In this document: one piece after another, positions 10,101 to 18,955 of the stretch | How the letters are laid out: each line of letters opens with the position of its first letter | Position numbering within the stretch: position 1 is the first letter of the stretch | NCBI GenBank assembly: GCA_900617975.1 | Contig: UZAE01000555.1 | Coordinates: forward strand, 1 to 21,421 | Source of the DNA: Rodentolepis nana | Taxonomy: Eukaryota; Platyhelminthes; Cestoda; Cyclophyllidea; Hymenolepididae | Length of the DNA stretch: 21,421 nt | Direction of reading: 5' to 3' | Made by a program: the position numbers and the translations under genes | The notes under the pieces: generated by a model | Told to the model about the DNA's origin: nothing | The model's database searches: none | The model's input: the letters and a program-made list of their open reading frames with translations, nothing else

Positions 10101-13100
10101 AATTGAAATCAGAACTCAATGGAACAATTATGCTGTTAGTTCCTACTTTTTTACATGATGCTGTGGTGAAGTATTCGAAGTTTTAGTAGGGGTTTTCTCT
10201 AAAATTTTGATTTAACAAATAAATAATTATATTAATTCTGAAAATTTTATGAAAGATTTTGTTTGAAACCTTTGCCGGACACCATCGTGAATAGGGGAAC
10301 AACTTCAAGAGGCCTCATCAATGTGAAGTTGAAAGCTATTGCTCTTAAGCACCTAGATTTGGCCAATCTGAAATGGCGATGGATAACCAACGGACTCTGT
10401 TGCCTAAGTGTCCACCGACAAGAATATTAATAAAGTAAATAGAATGTAGTCATTTGGCTGTCTTGACCGGAGCACACTATTGTTCTGACGGTTTTTTGAA
10501 ACAGTTCCTAAGTAGAAACCACAGAGTCAGTTTGAGCAATCACGCATCTAACTTCCCACGATCTTCACATAAAAACAGAAACGAGAGAAATCAAAGATGT
10601 AGGGACCACCAATCACTGCAAGAGGGATCAGAGATCAGAGGAAGGATGTAGCTTGAACAGTTAGATGAGCTGCCGATAAACGAAGAATTTGAGAGCTTCT
10701 GTATCTTCAACAAGTAAAATCAACAATTTTGATCACAAGATATCATGTGCATGTGGGCGTAAGAATAATTCTTTCAAACCACATATTTTTAATTTATTCA
10801 CTTTTTTTAAACTTAAACTTTTATGAGCTTTTTACAAGACACCGATTTTGATACTATGCTATACTGAATATGCCAATATCAGGAATATAAAATTTCTATT
10901 TGCATTTTTATGTCCGTTGATAAAGCAAATTTAATTTTTCTAAAGATTCAACAGCACTCTCATTTAAAATGTTATAGAATTTAATATTTGATCATTTTTG
11001 CAAGATTTTATAGAAATTATTTATCAAAATTAATGATATTAATTTATAATGAACACTTAAAATAATGGCAATGGCTATTAACGTGTAATTGTGGAAAACA
11101 TAAATGCGCAATTGGGCAAACTATGTGCCATTTAAGTCCATTTTTGAATTATCATCCAAACTCCTTAACATGCGTTTTCGATTGAAAGAATGTATTATTC
11201 AGTCATTTTCTATCCTTATAGGCCATGATGATTGAATTTACAAAGCCCCTATTAACGACAACACCAGTGCTGATACCCAAAGGTGGTGTCTTTTGTATTG
11301 CGGATTGTGGAGTTCGTTTGAATAAAGCGGCCACACCCGACTATAATACCAGAGTGTCCCAATGCAGAGAGGCTGCGCTGGTAAGCCGACTTTTAATAAG
11401 CCACTTAGCACAACTAACAGAGCTTGAAAAGGAGTAAGGTGTGTAGATAGTTTGGAAGAGGATATGATGGTGTAGGTGTGGTATCACTTTATCAGGTGGA
11501 ATTCTTAAGTGAAATATATTCGAGTTATCTTTTTTGCAATTAGTTTTGAAGAGGACTGTTGCTGCGTGCATTCAATTGGCTATGCAAATGGTCTGTCTAA
11601 CTCAGGGTGTAAAATGAAGAGGTGTTAATATATCAAAGCGAAGTTTCACATGCTTCGTGTATAAGATCAGGAAAATCAATGAAACATTATTGGTGATGCG
11701 TATACACTAGAAAAATCCCGTAATCAATTATTATCTATTCAAACGGTATTAAAATGAAATGTGCGCAACAAATCTTTCACCTGTTACGTATAAACAGCTC
11801 AAACGTTTGTGAATTTCCAATATCATTAGGAATAAAGGCAGTCTAAAAGTATCAAAACTGTAAACTGCGGATTTTCATCAGTTATTCTTTAAGGGGCGTA
11901 AACCTTTTCTCTATACCAAATAAACGAAGTTAAAGATACTAGAAAGCTCTAAGAAATCGAAACTAATCCAACTAATAAATTTCTTAATTTATTTCAGATT
12001 TTGTTAAACAATCTTGAAAAGAAGCCCGAATTTAGGAAAGAAACCATAACCCTATTTGACGTTCAGAGGTATTATGCCAAAGAAAGACCAATTGACATGG
12101 TTGGTGATCAGTCACCTTGGATGAAGGCTTTTCCAAATGCTTTAGGTAAGATGATCTCCAGACATATAATTTATACAGCTCAACCGGTTTCATTCTTGCG
12201 GAAATAGTCCACAAATATCATTTAACTTATTTTAACTTTTCACAAGGAGTGACCTATTTTATTTGCTCAGAGGTGCGTTATTTGATAAGAAACGAATGAA
12301 TCAAATTATTGTATGATTGAGGTATTAATGAAAGCTTCCAATAAATCAATTGACTATAATTAACGATGTTCCATATTGTTAAGTAGAGCACAAACTAACA
12401 GGAGTCGAGTGAGTCTTTATCCGATTTTGCCAAAAGTTGATATTATCTGAGCATTGTCACACTAAATTTTGAAATGATGAAGCTTATGCATTTCACATTT
12501 ACTCACCTCAATGCAGGAATAACATGAGCTTCTTTCCCCTACAGCTCATTCCTGTTATTTTCCCATTTCTTTGATTTTATTAACTGTCAAATACAAAAGT
12601 TTTCCGATATCAAATAATAATTCCCTTTTTTATTGGCAGGGATTAATTATAATTTATGATGAATGAGAATGAATAATCACTATATTACCGTGTCCATATT
12701 CAGATATACTGTCTGTTCTTGATAAATAATCAAAGTCGTACCCATGTAATTCAAAACTTTAGCAGTAAACGAATAGGCTAACCATTCAATTCAATTCGCT
12801 TTAATCGCGGCAAGGTAGGATTATAAGGAGTGTTTTGTGGACTGCTTCAGAACATGAATGACTGCAATATGCAATATCCATAAGATTATGGAGAATATTG
12901 AAATGAATATTGCATTAACAATGCCCAACTTCATAAATTTACCTATTAGAGAAATCTTGTTCGTAGCTCAATAAACTCCTCGGTGAATTGAAGTCTGCAT
13001 CATTAGTCAAGAACGTATTTGCATATGCGATTTATTTCAATTCGGTAATAATATCAAGTTAAAAATCTTTTCTTCCATTACTGAATTTTGATGGCAACAA

Positions 13101-16100
13101 TTATTCTAAAAAGTTAGATCTTGTCGGGCTTTAGAGACCTGACAACTACTTGTGTATTATATTGTTAAATTTTTACTGATTACAAGGTTTTCAACAAATT
13201 TTTCTGCTAGAATCATTTACCCCTTTTTTCAGCATCTTGCAGCACTTGTTATTTTTCACGCATCAATATAGTTTACCTTGTCTGAATCATGAATGAAATC
13301 AGTGAAAGTTTATAGAAGCTATTTAGTAAATTTCTACATGAAAACTTGCAAGATGTAATTTTGTATAATTGAATATTATTTCTGTATTAAACGCACCTCT
13401 ACAACTAGAATTTTTTCCGTTAGCTGAATCAATTCCTGCACGCCGATCTATGCACTGTTACTCCGAAGCGCAAAGAGTTTTGAACTTCAAGAGGCTCTGT
13501 GAAATGGCTGCCATGGAAAAATATGAACCCGGTGAGGCGGATCAAGTTCTGCGCAAGCTTGGAGAAATTATGAATGAGAGCCATCATTCATGTCGTGATT
13601 TATTCGACTGCTCCTGTCCTGAACTCGATCGACTTGTCAAGATTTGCACGTATGTTACGGCATGTCAACATGTCTAGTCTTAACGTCAATTTTCTAAATA
13701 AATGCGCGAATCATTAATGCTACACAACACTCTCTTAAAACTTAAAGAAAAACTAGATGCAGAGAATATGGAATATTTTTTCTATATATAGGAGACGAGA
13801 TAGATATCAACCAATATCGATCTGTATTGAATCAATGAAACTATAATTTCATGATTTTGAAAAATAATGTAAATTTTGATTGAATTGGGAAATTATTATG
13901 GATAGAAAAATCTGGAAACTTAACGATCTGAAAATAATAATTTTGTTTTGAATCAATTTATGACAAGGGATAATGCTTTTACATGAAACGTTTATTTATG
14001 TCATCGATTTTATTGTCTGATTCATTTGTGAATCCACGCTTCGTAACTCCTTTAAATGTCTTTGAGAGTGAATTAAAAGGCACATTTTAAGGCAACCCAA
14101 TTATTAAAGGATATTTTCTGCACTCTCGCACATTTGCAGTTACGTAGCTGTCTGTTGGCATTAAGACGGAATCTGAAATTTCCAAATTTTATATTCGCCA
14201 GATTATAAAATTTGCATAATTTTAGCATTTCAAGGCTCAATAATAATTGTTTGGAGCCAACAATTCGTGGTTTATTTGTTTTTTTAAGAAGGCAAATTCT
14301 TTGTGTCATGGAAGGAGCAACTCTGTTTGATAATCTAGAGATGGTTCTATTTGTAAATACTGCGTTTTATTAAAATAGAATTTTTAGAAGTACAATATGG
14401 AAATAAAATGAATAAAGTTCCACCTTAAAATTTCTTTATAGTGCCCTATTTTTCATATATTTGCCATATATTTTATTTAACGGTAAAAATTACCGCTTAA
14501 ATAGCTATTTTATATGAGGTTATGATGAATCGCAGACGATACTTTAATAGCCATATGTATCGAAATTCCTTACAAATGGCTAATAACGGTGGTTTTATCA
14601 CTCGGTTCTTGAGAAGTACTAACACTTTGCAAGTTAGAGTAAGTTTTTCAATCATTTATGTAAAATAGAATACGGCAGTCGATACTGCTATCCTCTTTTA
14701 TAATGTTATTTATCCTCTATGCAATTTTTTTCATTTTCTTCCATGTTTTCTTTCATCTTTATTCCCTTATATTTTAAACTGTTTATTTCATGCATCACTT
14801 GATCGTGTGCGAAGACTTGAAATTGAAATGAACCTTGTTATCACTTTTATTTTGTTCTTTTTATGAGAAATTAGTTCATTATCTTTCAGCTTGAAATCCC
14901 ATTAAAGGAATATTATGATAACTTTTTAAAATTATTTTAATCTGCATGTAATGGCGCAATTTTTGACCTGTTAAAAAATAAATCCTTATCTGAAGGCGTA
15001 AAATATCCATTTATCCCAAAATATGTTTGAAGAAGTTGTTGATCCTTTTAAATTATTCTACTTATGTGGAGCGAACACAAGCAGCTGGAATAAACTAAGC
15101 ATTCTCATGCGCACTCGAACATTCAGGAGAGTATGGTGGTGTGTGTAGAGGACTTCTCAGCCAATCAGCTATTCATAATCGCTCAATTTAATAAATGCTA
15201 CACTTGATATACATCTGTTTCCGCCACATCTTTGAGAATATTTTGCCGTAGAGAGTAGTGAGTATGATTCAAGGCATTTTCGTATAGAAATTTGAAATAC
15301 ATACAGACTAGAGTTTGTGTAACCTTTATTTTAAATTAAACTGTATTATTAATATATGTATTTAACCTCTCATCTTCTGCCCGGTTTTCTTGTGTTTTCA
15401 CATAAGGCATGACTTAGAACCCTGTGCCTCCAAATGGGAGTAGGATCGTTTTGAAATTCAACTATAGTGAAGAAAGTACAGTCGGTCTAACCGATATAAA
15501 GGCACTAATTTCTCAAAACCGAATTGGGTTTGAAGGGGCAATAAAGTGCTTGATCAAGTAGCTGAAATACTGTTAGTTTTGTAAAATGGGATGCGCGATA
15601 GACTTACCTCCACGTGGTGCATCCTGGGCAACGTATACTCTTACGGCAAAAAGTCTATTGACCGGCAGTTGACTTCTGACTCCAAACTACCACCACCCCA
15701 CTGCATGTCAAATTCAACTACTTACACGGTACTCACCTCACCTTTTTTATACCTTTGTTTCGGTCTCTTTTACATCTTTGAAACACTCTTTTGTCCCCCT
15801 CCCCCATCTCGACTTTTTTCACGTTGATGTTCCTTCCTCTCTGTGAAGTCTGAAGTCAACTAAAGGGCCTGCTATTTGGTTTAAATATAGTTTTGTAAAA
15901 TTTAAATTTTAAATTTAAGAAATAAGTCCGTGTTTTATTTTTCTGAGCTCGGAAGTGTGCAAGGGGTGCTTATTAATACTTTTAATTGACAGTGGTAGTT
16001 GCATAGAGGTCGGGTGAGTAAGAGTGGACCTATGATAGAGCAGGGACTTGAAAAGAATATAATATAAAACGCTAAGAGAAACGGTGTTTCTGGAAATTTC

Positions 16101-17657
16101 GTCAGACAATTATCTGCTTTTCCAAAGGCTAATTAACACTTTGGCGCACATATCATCTAAACATTCAGTCACCTCATGCCATCAGAACAGACGTTGCAAT
16201 TTTTTTACATTTAGCAGATACCGGTTAGGATCGTAATAGAGTCAGGCCATTAATCTTATATTTCCAACCTAAAAGTGATTTAAAATTTATGGATGTAATT
16301 GGCTTTCACAATCGCTTTGGTAGTAAATCTGCCTAATTTTTCACATCACCACGGTAAATGACAGTTTCAGAAAAAGGAAAAAATTGGTTTGGTTGAGTGA
16401 TTTCCGTGAAGAGCTTCGTAGATCATTAATTTTAATCACTTCAGTAATTTTTGACTTGAAGTCCATAGACGGGCTATAAGGACGGTATATATTCACAATT
16501 CGGTTTATAGAAGTCGGAAACGCTTATTGAACTATTTTGTAATTCTCAAGGTCATCCTTTTTCTTTGGTTTTTTCAATGTACTTTTGATTTGTTAGACGA
16601 GAAAATTCTAGGTGAGACGCCTTTATAATGAACACGTGTAAAATGAGCTTCATTAAGAACTGGACTGTTGACAGATGGATAAATTGAAGAGATACTGTAT
16701 CACCTCAATTCAAAGAATAGCATCTTGATTATTTCAATATTCGATATTAGTTTTAATAAATTGTTACCCACTTTGTTTACAAATCAAAAAAATGCTGGCA
16801 TTTGTTTAGTGAATGAGTTTCCACTCATTGCTCGTCTTTTAAAACCTTGTAGGTTGCTGACTTTCTTTTCTCGATTATTTGCTAACGCAAATATGGAACA
16901 TAATTTAATAAACTATTGATGATCTCTTGTTTCTTTAACAACCATTTTTCGTTAGATCAATCTATTAGGCTTTTCTATCACTGATGAAAATATGTCATCT
17001 ATCAAAAGTTAGTTTATCTATACAATTATTAATAATTTCCAATGATTGGCAACGGAATAAAACTTTAACTTGCGGTTTCTATTAAAGCATCCTTTCAGGA
17101 AGGAAAATAGATTTTGACTTGATAATTGAGAGTCATTCCTCTGGATACATAGGAATAAAGTCCATTAGAGTTATTTTTATATTCAGCATTTTCCAATGGA
17201 ATTAATTTGTATAAAATGTTAAAGAAATATATTGATATAACTAACAACCGTTATAACTATTTTGTTCAGCTATGCGCGCACGTAGTAATCATTTTTTCGA
17301 ATACACAATTGTTAATAAAAACAAAATTTTAAATGAAATTTTGTATTTTTAAAGGAAGTTGGTAAAGGAAGGAATATGATAAAGTACTATTGAATTATAA
17401 TGCCTTAAAATTATTTCCCGAACTCTAGCTTCGCTGGAAGCTATGGAAGTCGACTAACAGGGGCTGGGTGGGGTGGCTGTGTCGTTTCTCTGGTTTCGGA
17501 GAGTAATATTCACCAATTCATGGCAACAGTCGCAAAGAATTATTTCAACTCAACCCCTGAAGCCATTCCAAACAAGCTATTCTACACGGCACCTGGGCGT
17601 GCTGCTGGCTTCATAGATGTTTCCCCAATAGTGACCAGAAACGAGCCTCCGCTGTAA
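7103..17657 (+). CDS. GALK2: N-acetylgalactosamine kinase (GALK2-type GHMP kinase), 10 coding exons
   Basis: Predicted to phosphorylate GalNAc with ATP to GalNAc-1-phosphate in the cytosol, feeding UDP-GalNAc synthesis. Exons: 7103-7108, 7206-7332, 8183-8315, 8380-8509, 8764-8913, 9464-9559, 11222-11380, 11998-12145, 13424-13649, 17429-17657. They total 1404 nt, or 467 residues plus TAA, against about 460 for the family, and every exon phase matches. The three GHMP motifs are present: [17 protein letters not shown] (residues 37-53), GLSSSSALV (157-165, the ATP phosphate loop) and [12 protein letters not shown] (398-409). The catalytic Asp is D204 in [15 protein letters not shown] rather than GEHTDY, the form IGTxGGGMDQ, and [13 protein letters not shown] (373-385) point to GALK2 rather than galactokinase GALK1; some galactokinase activity is possible. 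Intron 2 is GC-AG; the others are GT-AG. The start codon and the exon 9 acceptor are the uncertain points. Confidence 0.93.
7206..7332 (+). CDS. GALK2: GALK2 exon 2
   Basis: Residues 3-44 plus the first base of a Gly codon. It carries the N-terminal lead-in and the first half of the sugar-binding motif, APGRVNLI. The acceptor is CTTGCAG (ends 7205). The donor is GCAAGT (7333-7338): only this site joins in frame to give the invariant G-E-H, whereas the nearby GT at 7337 would shift the frame. Confidence 0.9.
7333..8182 (+). other. GALK2 intron 2 (GC-AG)
   Basis: An 850-bp intron with a GC donor (GCAAGT) and a normal TTTTAG acceptor. A GC-richer island at about 7588-7690 contains TAGCTCAGGGTTG, which resembles a Pol III A box, and a short ACTAGACTAGACTA repeat (about 7671-7684). 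No B box is evident, so I do not call a SINE or tRNA. Confidence 0.7.
8183..8315 (+). CDS. GALK2: GALK2 exon 3
   Basis: Residues 46-88, with split codons at both ends. It begins with the second half of the substrate motif, [13 protein letters not shown], followed by the beta-rich segment typical of the GHMP N-terminal domain. Acceptor CCATTTTAG; donor GTAAGT at 8316. Confidence 0.93.
8380..8509 (+). CDS. GALK2: GALK2 exon 4
   Basis: Residues 90-132 after a split Glu codon. It contains [12 protein letters not shown], which corresponds to the W-x-x-Y-x-L-C-G-x-x-G segment of GALK2 proteins. The preceding intron is only 64 bp (GTAAGT to TTTTTCAG). Donor GTAAGT at 8510. Confidence 0.92.
8764..8913 (+). 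CDS. GALK2: GALK2 exon 5
   Basis: Residues 133-182, phase 0 at both ends. It holds GHMP motif 2, GLSSSSALV (157-165), the glycine/serine loop that contacts ATP phosphates. Acceptor AATTAG; donor GTGAGT at 8914. Confidence 0.95.
8914..9463 (+). other. GALK2 intron 5, non-coding
   Basis: A 550-bp AT-rich intron with no open frame, repeat or structured element that I can identify. Confidence 0.7.
9464..9559 (+). CDS. GALK2: GALK2 exon 6
   Basis: Residues 183-214, phase 0 at both ends. It contains [13 protein letters not shown] with the catalytic base Asp (D204). The GGGMDQ form is typical of GALK2, while GALK1 enzymes usually read CGIMDQ. Acceptor GCATTTAG; donor GTAAGT at 9560. Confidence 0.95.
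9560..11221 (+). other. GALK2 intron 6 with a GC-richer island
   Basis: A 1662-bp intron. Most of it is AT-rich. About 10260-10720 is richer in GC and purine-rich, and includes a 65-codon open frame (10454-10651) whose product is Arg/Asn/Ser-rich and unrecognised. The island may be a decayed transposon fragment. I found no terminal repeats or target duplication for it. Confidence 0.5.
11222..11380 (+). CDS. GALK2: GALK2 exon 7
   Basis: Residues 215-267, phase 0 at both ends. It carries the I-E-F strand, [20 protein letters not shown], and the N-x-R-V-x-x-C-R-x-A-A helix (here [11 protein letters not shown]) shared by galactokinase-family enzymes. Acceptor CTTATAG; donor GTAAGC at 11381. Confidence 0.94.
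11381..11997 (+). other. GALK2 intron 7, non-coding
   Basis: A 617-bp intron (GTAAGC to ATTTCAG). An open frame runs past the donor for some 19 codons and then stops, as expected for intron read-through. Nothing else stands out. Confidence 0.7.
11998..12145 (+). CDS. GALK2: GALK2 exon 8
   Basis: Residues 268-316 plus the first base of the next codon. It contains TLFDVQRYY, matching the T-L-x-D-V-Q segment of GALK2 proteins. The following residues are the variable linker between the two lobes and cannot be checked by motif. Acceptor ATTTCAG; donor GTAAGA at 12146. Confidence 0.88.
12146..13423 (+). other. GALK2 intron 8, non-coding
   Basis: A 1278-bp AT-rich intron (GTAAGA to CCGTTAG) with no recognisable element. 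An alternative 3' end at 13408 is possible. Confidence 0.7.
13424..13649 (+). CDS. GALK2: GALK2 exon 9
   Basis: Residues 318-391 with split codons at both ends. Conserved blocks are [17 protein letters not shown] and [20 protein letters not shown] followed by [10 protein letters not shown]. Acceptor TTTTTTCCGTTAG ends at 13423. A second acceptor, TACAACTAG (ending 13408), is also in frame and would add five residues (EFFPL in place of a split codon), giving 472 residues in total. The chosen site has the stronger pyrimidine tract. Donor GTATGT at 13650. Confidence 0.88.
14475..14502. repeat. Hairpin-forming inverted repeat in intron 9
   Basis: ATTTAACGGTAA pairs with TTACCG-C-TTAAAT around a three-base AAA loop: twelve paired bases per arm with one bulged C. 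It is a short perfect-looking stem with no U-tract that would suggest a terminator. A role, if any, is unknown. Confidence 0.6.
15065..15232 (+). mobile_element. Degenerate LTR-like fragment B
   Basis: Begins TGTGGAGCGAACAC, has AATAAA at 15190-15195, and ends with a block at 15208-15231 that is 21 of 24 identical to 6438-6461 in fragment A. The AATAAA-to-block spacing (18 nt) is the same in both. The body between start and AATAAA is shorter and poorly alignable by eye. I infer a diverged solo LTR of the same or a sister family, in the sense orientation of GALK2 within intron 9. Its AATAAA could act as a cryptic intronic poly(A) signal. Confidence 0.38.
15588..15887 (+). mobile_element. Short non-autonomous retroposon, copy 3 (best-preserved target duplication)
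   Basis: A 300-bp plus-orientation copy of the family seen at 22-329 and 4576-4798. It starts GGGATGCGCGATAGACTT and ends CCTGCTATTTGGTTTAAATA. TAGTTTTGTAAAAT occurs at 15574-15587 and again at 15888-15901, a perfect 14-bp target-site duplication that fixes both ends. Near the 3' end about 20 bp present in the other copies (TAATGATAACTATC and neighbours) are missing between AAGGGC and CTGC. The 78-codon open frame over it (15591-15827) is a by-product of the repeat and resembles no known protein. Confidence 0.8.
17429..17657 (+). CDS. GALK2: GALK2 exon 10 (last) and stop
   Basis: Residues 393-467 and TAA at 17655-17657. It opens with [21 protein letters not shown] motif 3, then a C-terminal helix/strand region ending [13 protein letters not shown] and a short tail. 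The K-x-x-F-x-x-x-P-G-x-x-A/G pattern matches the end of GALK2 proteins. The acceptor ACTCTAG ends at 17428. Confidence 0.95.
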
Positions 17658-17980
17658 CATATGATTTTAAGTGGTAACGATTGAAATACAAACAGTCTCG
17701 CTTGCATTCTTTTGTCCAATTACAGTGAATGTGATTGTATCTCACCTCAACTAATTAATTATAACAATTTGATAAAGATGATGATTTTAAACTCATTATC
17801 ACTGTTTATGTTTCTAAGCCTATCGGCTGCTAATACTCTGACGGAACTATAAAATAATCAAATTTATCAAACAATCTCTATTGTTGAAGCCTTCATTGAC
17901 GCCAAGAGATGATAACATTTTTTCTTTAACTCAATAGTTTGTATATGTACAAAATAAAGAATTGAGTAAATAAGGAACAT
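17658..17980 (+). other. GALK2 3' UTR (inferred)
   Basis: From the stop codon to just beyond the poly(A) signal. AT-rich, with no other in-frame coding potential. The length, about 300 nt, is inferred from the first canonical AATAAA downstream. Confidence 0.5.
17953..17958 (+). terminator. Candidate GALK2 poly(A) signal
   Basis: AATAAA, the first canonical signal after the stop codon (about 296 nt downstream). It is preceded by TGTATATGTA, a UGUA-rich upstream element of the type bound by cleavage factor I. The cleavage site would be expected 10-30 nt further on. Confidence 0.6.
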
Positions 17981-18009
17981 TGAAACTCAAAAATTGTAAG
18001 CAGGCAAAG

Positions 18010-18028
18010 GTGCACGATATCCGTGCAC
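18010..18028. repeat. Short perfect hairpin downstream of GALK2
   Basis: GTGCACG and CGTGCAC flank a five-base ATATC loop, a perfect 7-bp GC-rich stem about 50 nt after the poly(A) signal. It may be chance or could mark a termination or pausing region. Confidence 0.5.
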
Positions 18029-18936
18029 ACAGAGCCCACAGAAATGATCTTTAGGAAAGTGCAATGATTGCCATCTATCTTGCCTACTTTTGAGTCCAAG
18101 CGTAAAGAACAAAAATCAAAAGTGCATGAAAATATCCTTTTAATAGTACTATATGCAATTTTATTAAAGTATTCAAGGCTGAAAACTTAAGTAAAATTGT
18201 CAACATGCATTTGAATAACTCCTATCTCTGAAAAATACTTGTTTCTGTGTGCAAATTCCTGGGAAGTCGTTTTTATTTTTTAAAACTCATGTGTCTTCAT
18301 ATCTACTGAGCACCATTACAGTCACTGCTATAAAAGGATCACTGATTAGCAGGTAAAGTTTATTTAATGTTAATTTCTGTGAACTTCGTTACCATGTTAC
18401 ATACTGTGTAAAAATAATGAAGACTGGCGTTGAAGACATTCTATTAATTCATGCAGTTTCATGGAAACCAGCCCCCACAAACCCCCCAAAATGTCTTTGA
18501 AGCTCAGATGAGCAAATTGCATGCAACATTCCAGAGATTAATTTGCCTCACCTGAATTAAATTTTCATATATTGCTTTTATTTCTAGGCGGCAACTTTAT
18601 TATTTAGAGATGTGGAACTTGAAATCAAACTCATATTTGCCAGAGCATAGTAAATTGTCATTGAATTCAAATAGTCTAAATAATTAACATCTTTTGAGTC
18701 CGTTAAAGTTAAATAACGCCATTAACGGGTCGCTTCAGTGATTAATGTTCATTACATCCGTTCTAATTCACGAAGAAAGAAAACAAAGATTTTAATAATT
18801 TTAGAATAAGACCAATACATTTTAACCAGACTTCACTATCCGAAACTGGTTTGGAAATCATTTTTAATTTATACTTGGGCAATAAATTTGCCTTATTCAA
18901 AATTTGCTTATTATGGCATCATTATATTTACTTGAA

Positions 18937-18955
18937 TATATAGATATATATATAT
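18937..18955. repeat. TA-rich microsatellite
   Basis: A run of alternating T and A interrupted by one G. Simple-sequence tract. Confidence 0.8.

Larger units (their letters stand above)
13650..17428 (+). other. GALK2 intron 9, largest intron, hosting retroelements
   Basis: A 3779-bp intron (GTATGT to ACTCTAG), by far the longest in the gene. It contains a hairpin at 14475-14502, LTR-like fragment B at 15065-15232 and retroposon copy 3 at 15588-15887. The rest is AT-rich. Minus-strand open frames at 14073-14309 and 15915-16109 have no recognisable product. Confidence 0.7.

Noticed and set aside
11341..11571. 76-codon minus-strand open frame
   Set aside because: Antisense shadow of GALK2 exon 7 and the start of intron 7.
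14073..14309. 78-codon minus-strand open frame in intron 9
   Set aside because: Lys/Asn/Leu-rich chance composition, and no domain or homologue that I recognise.
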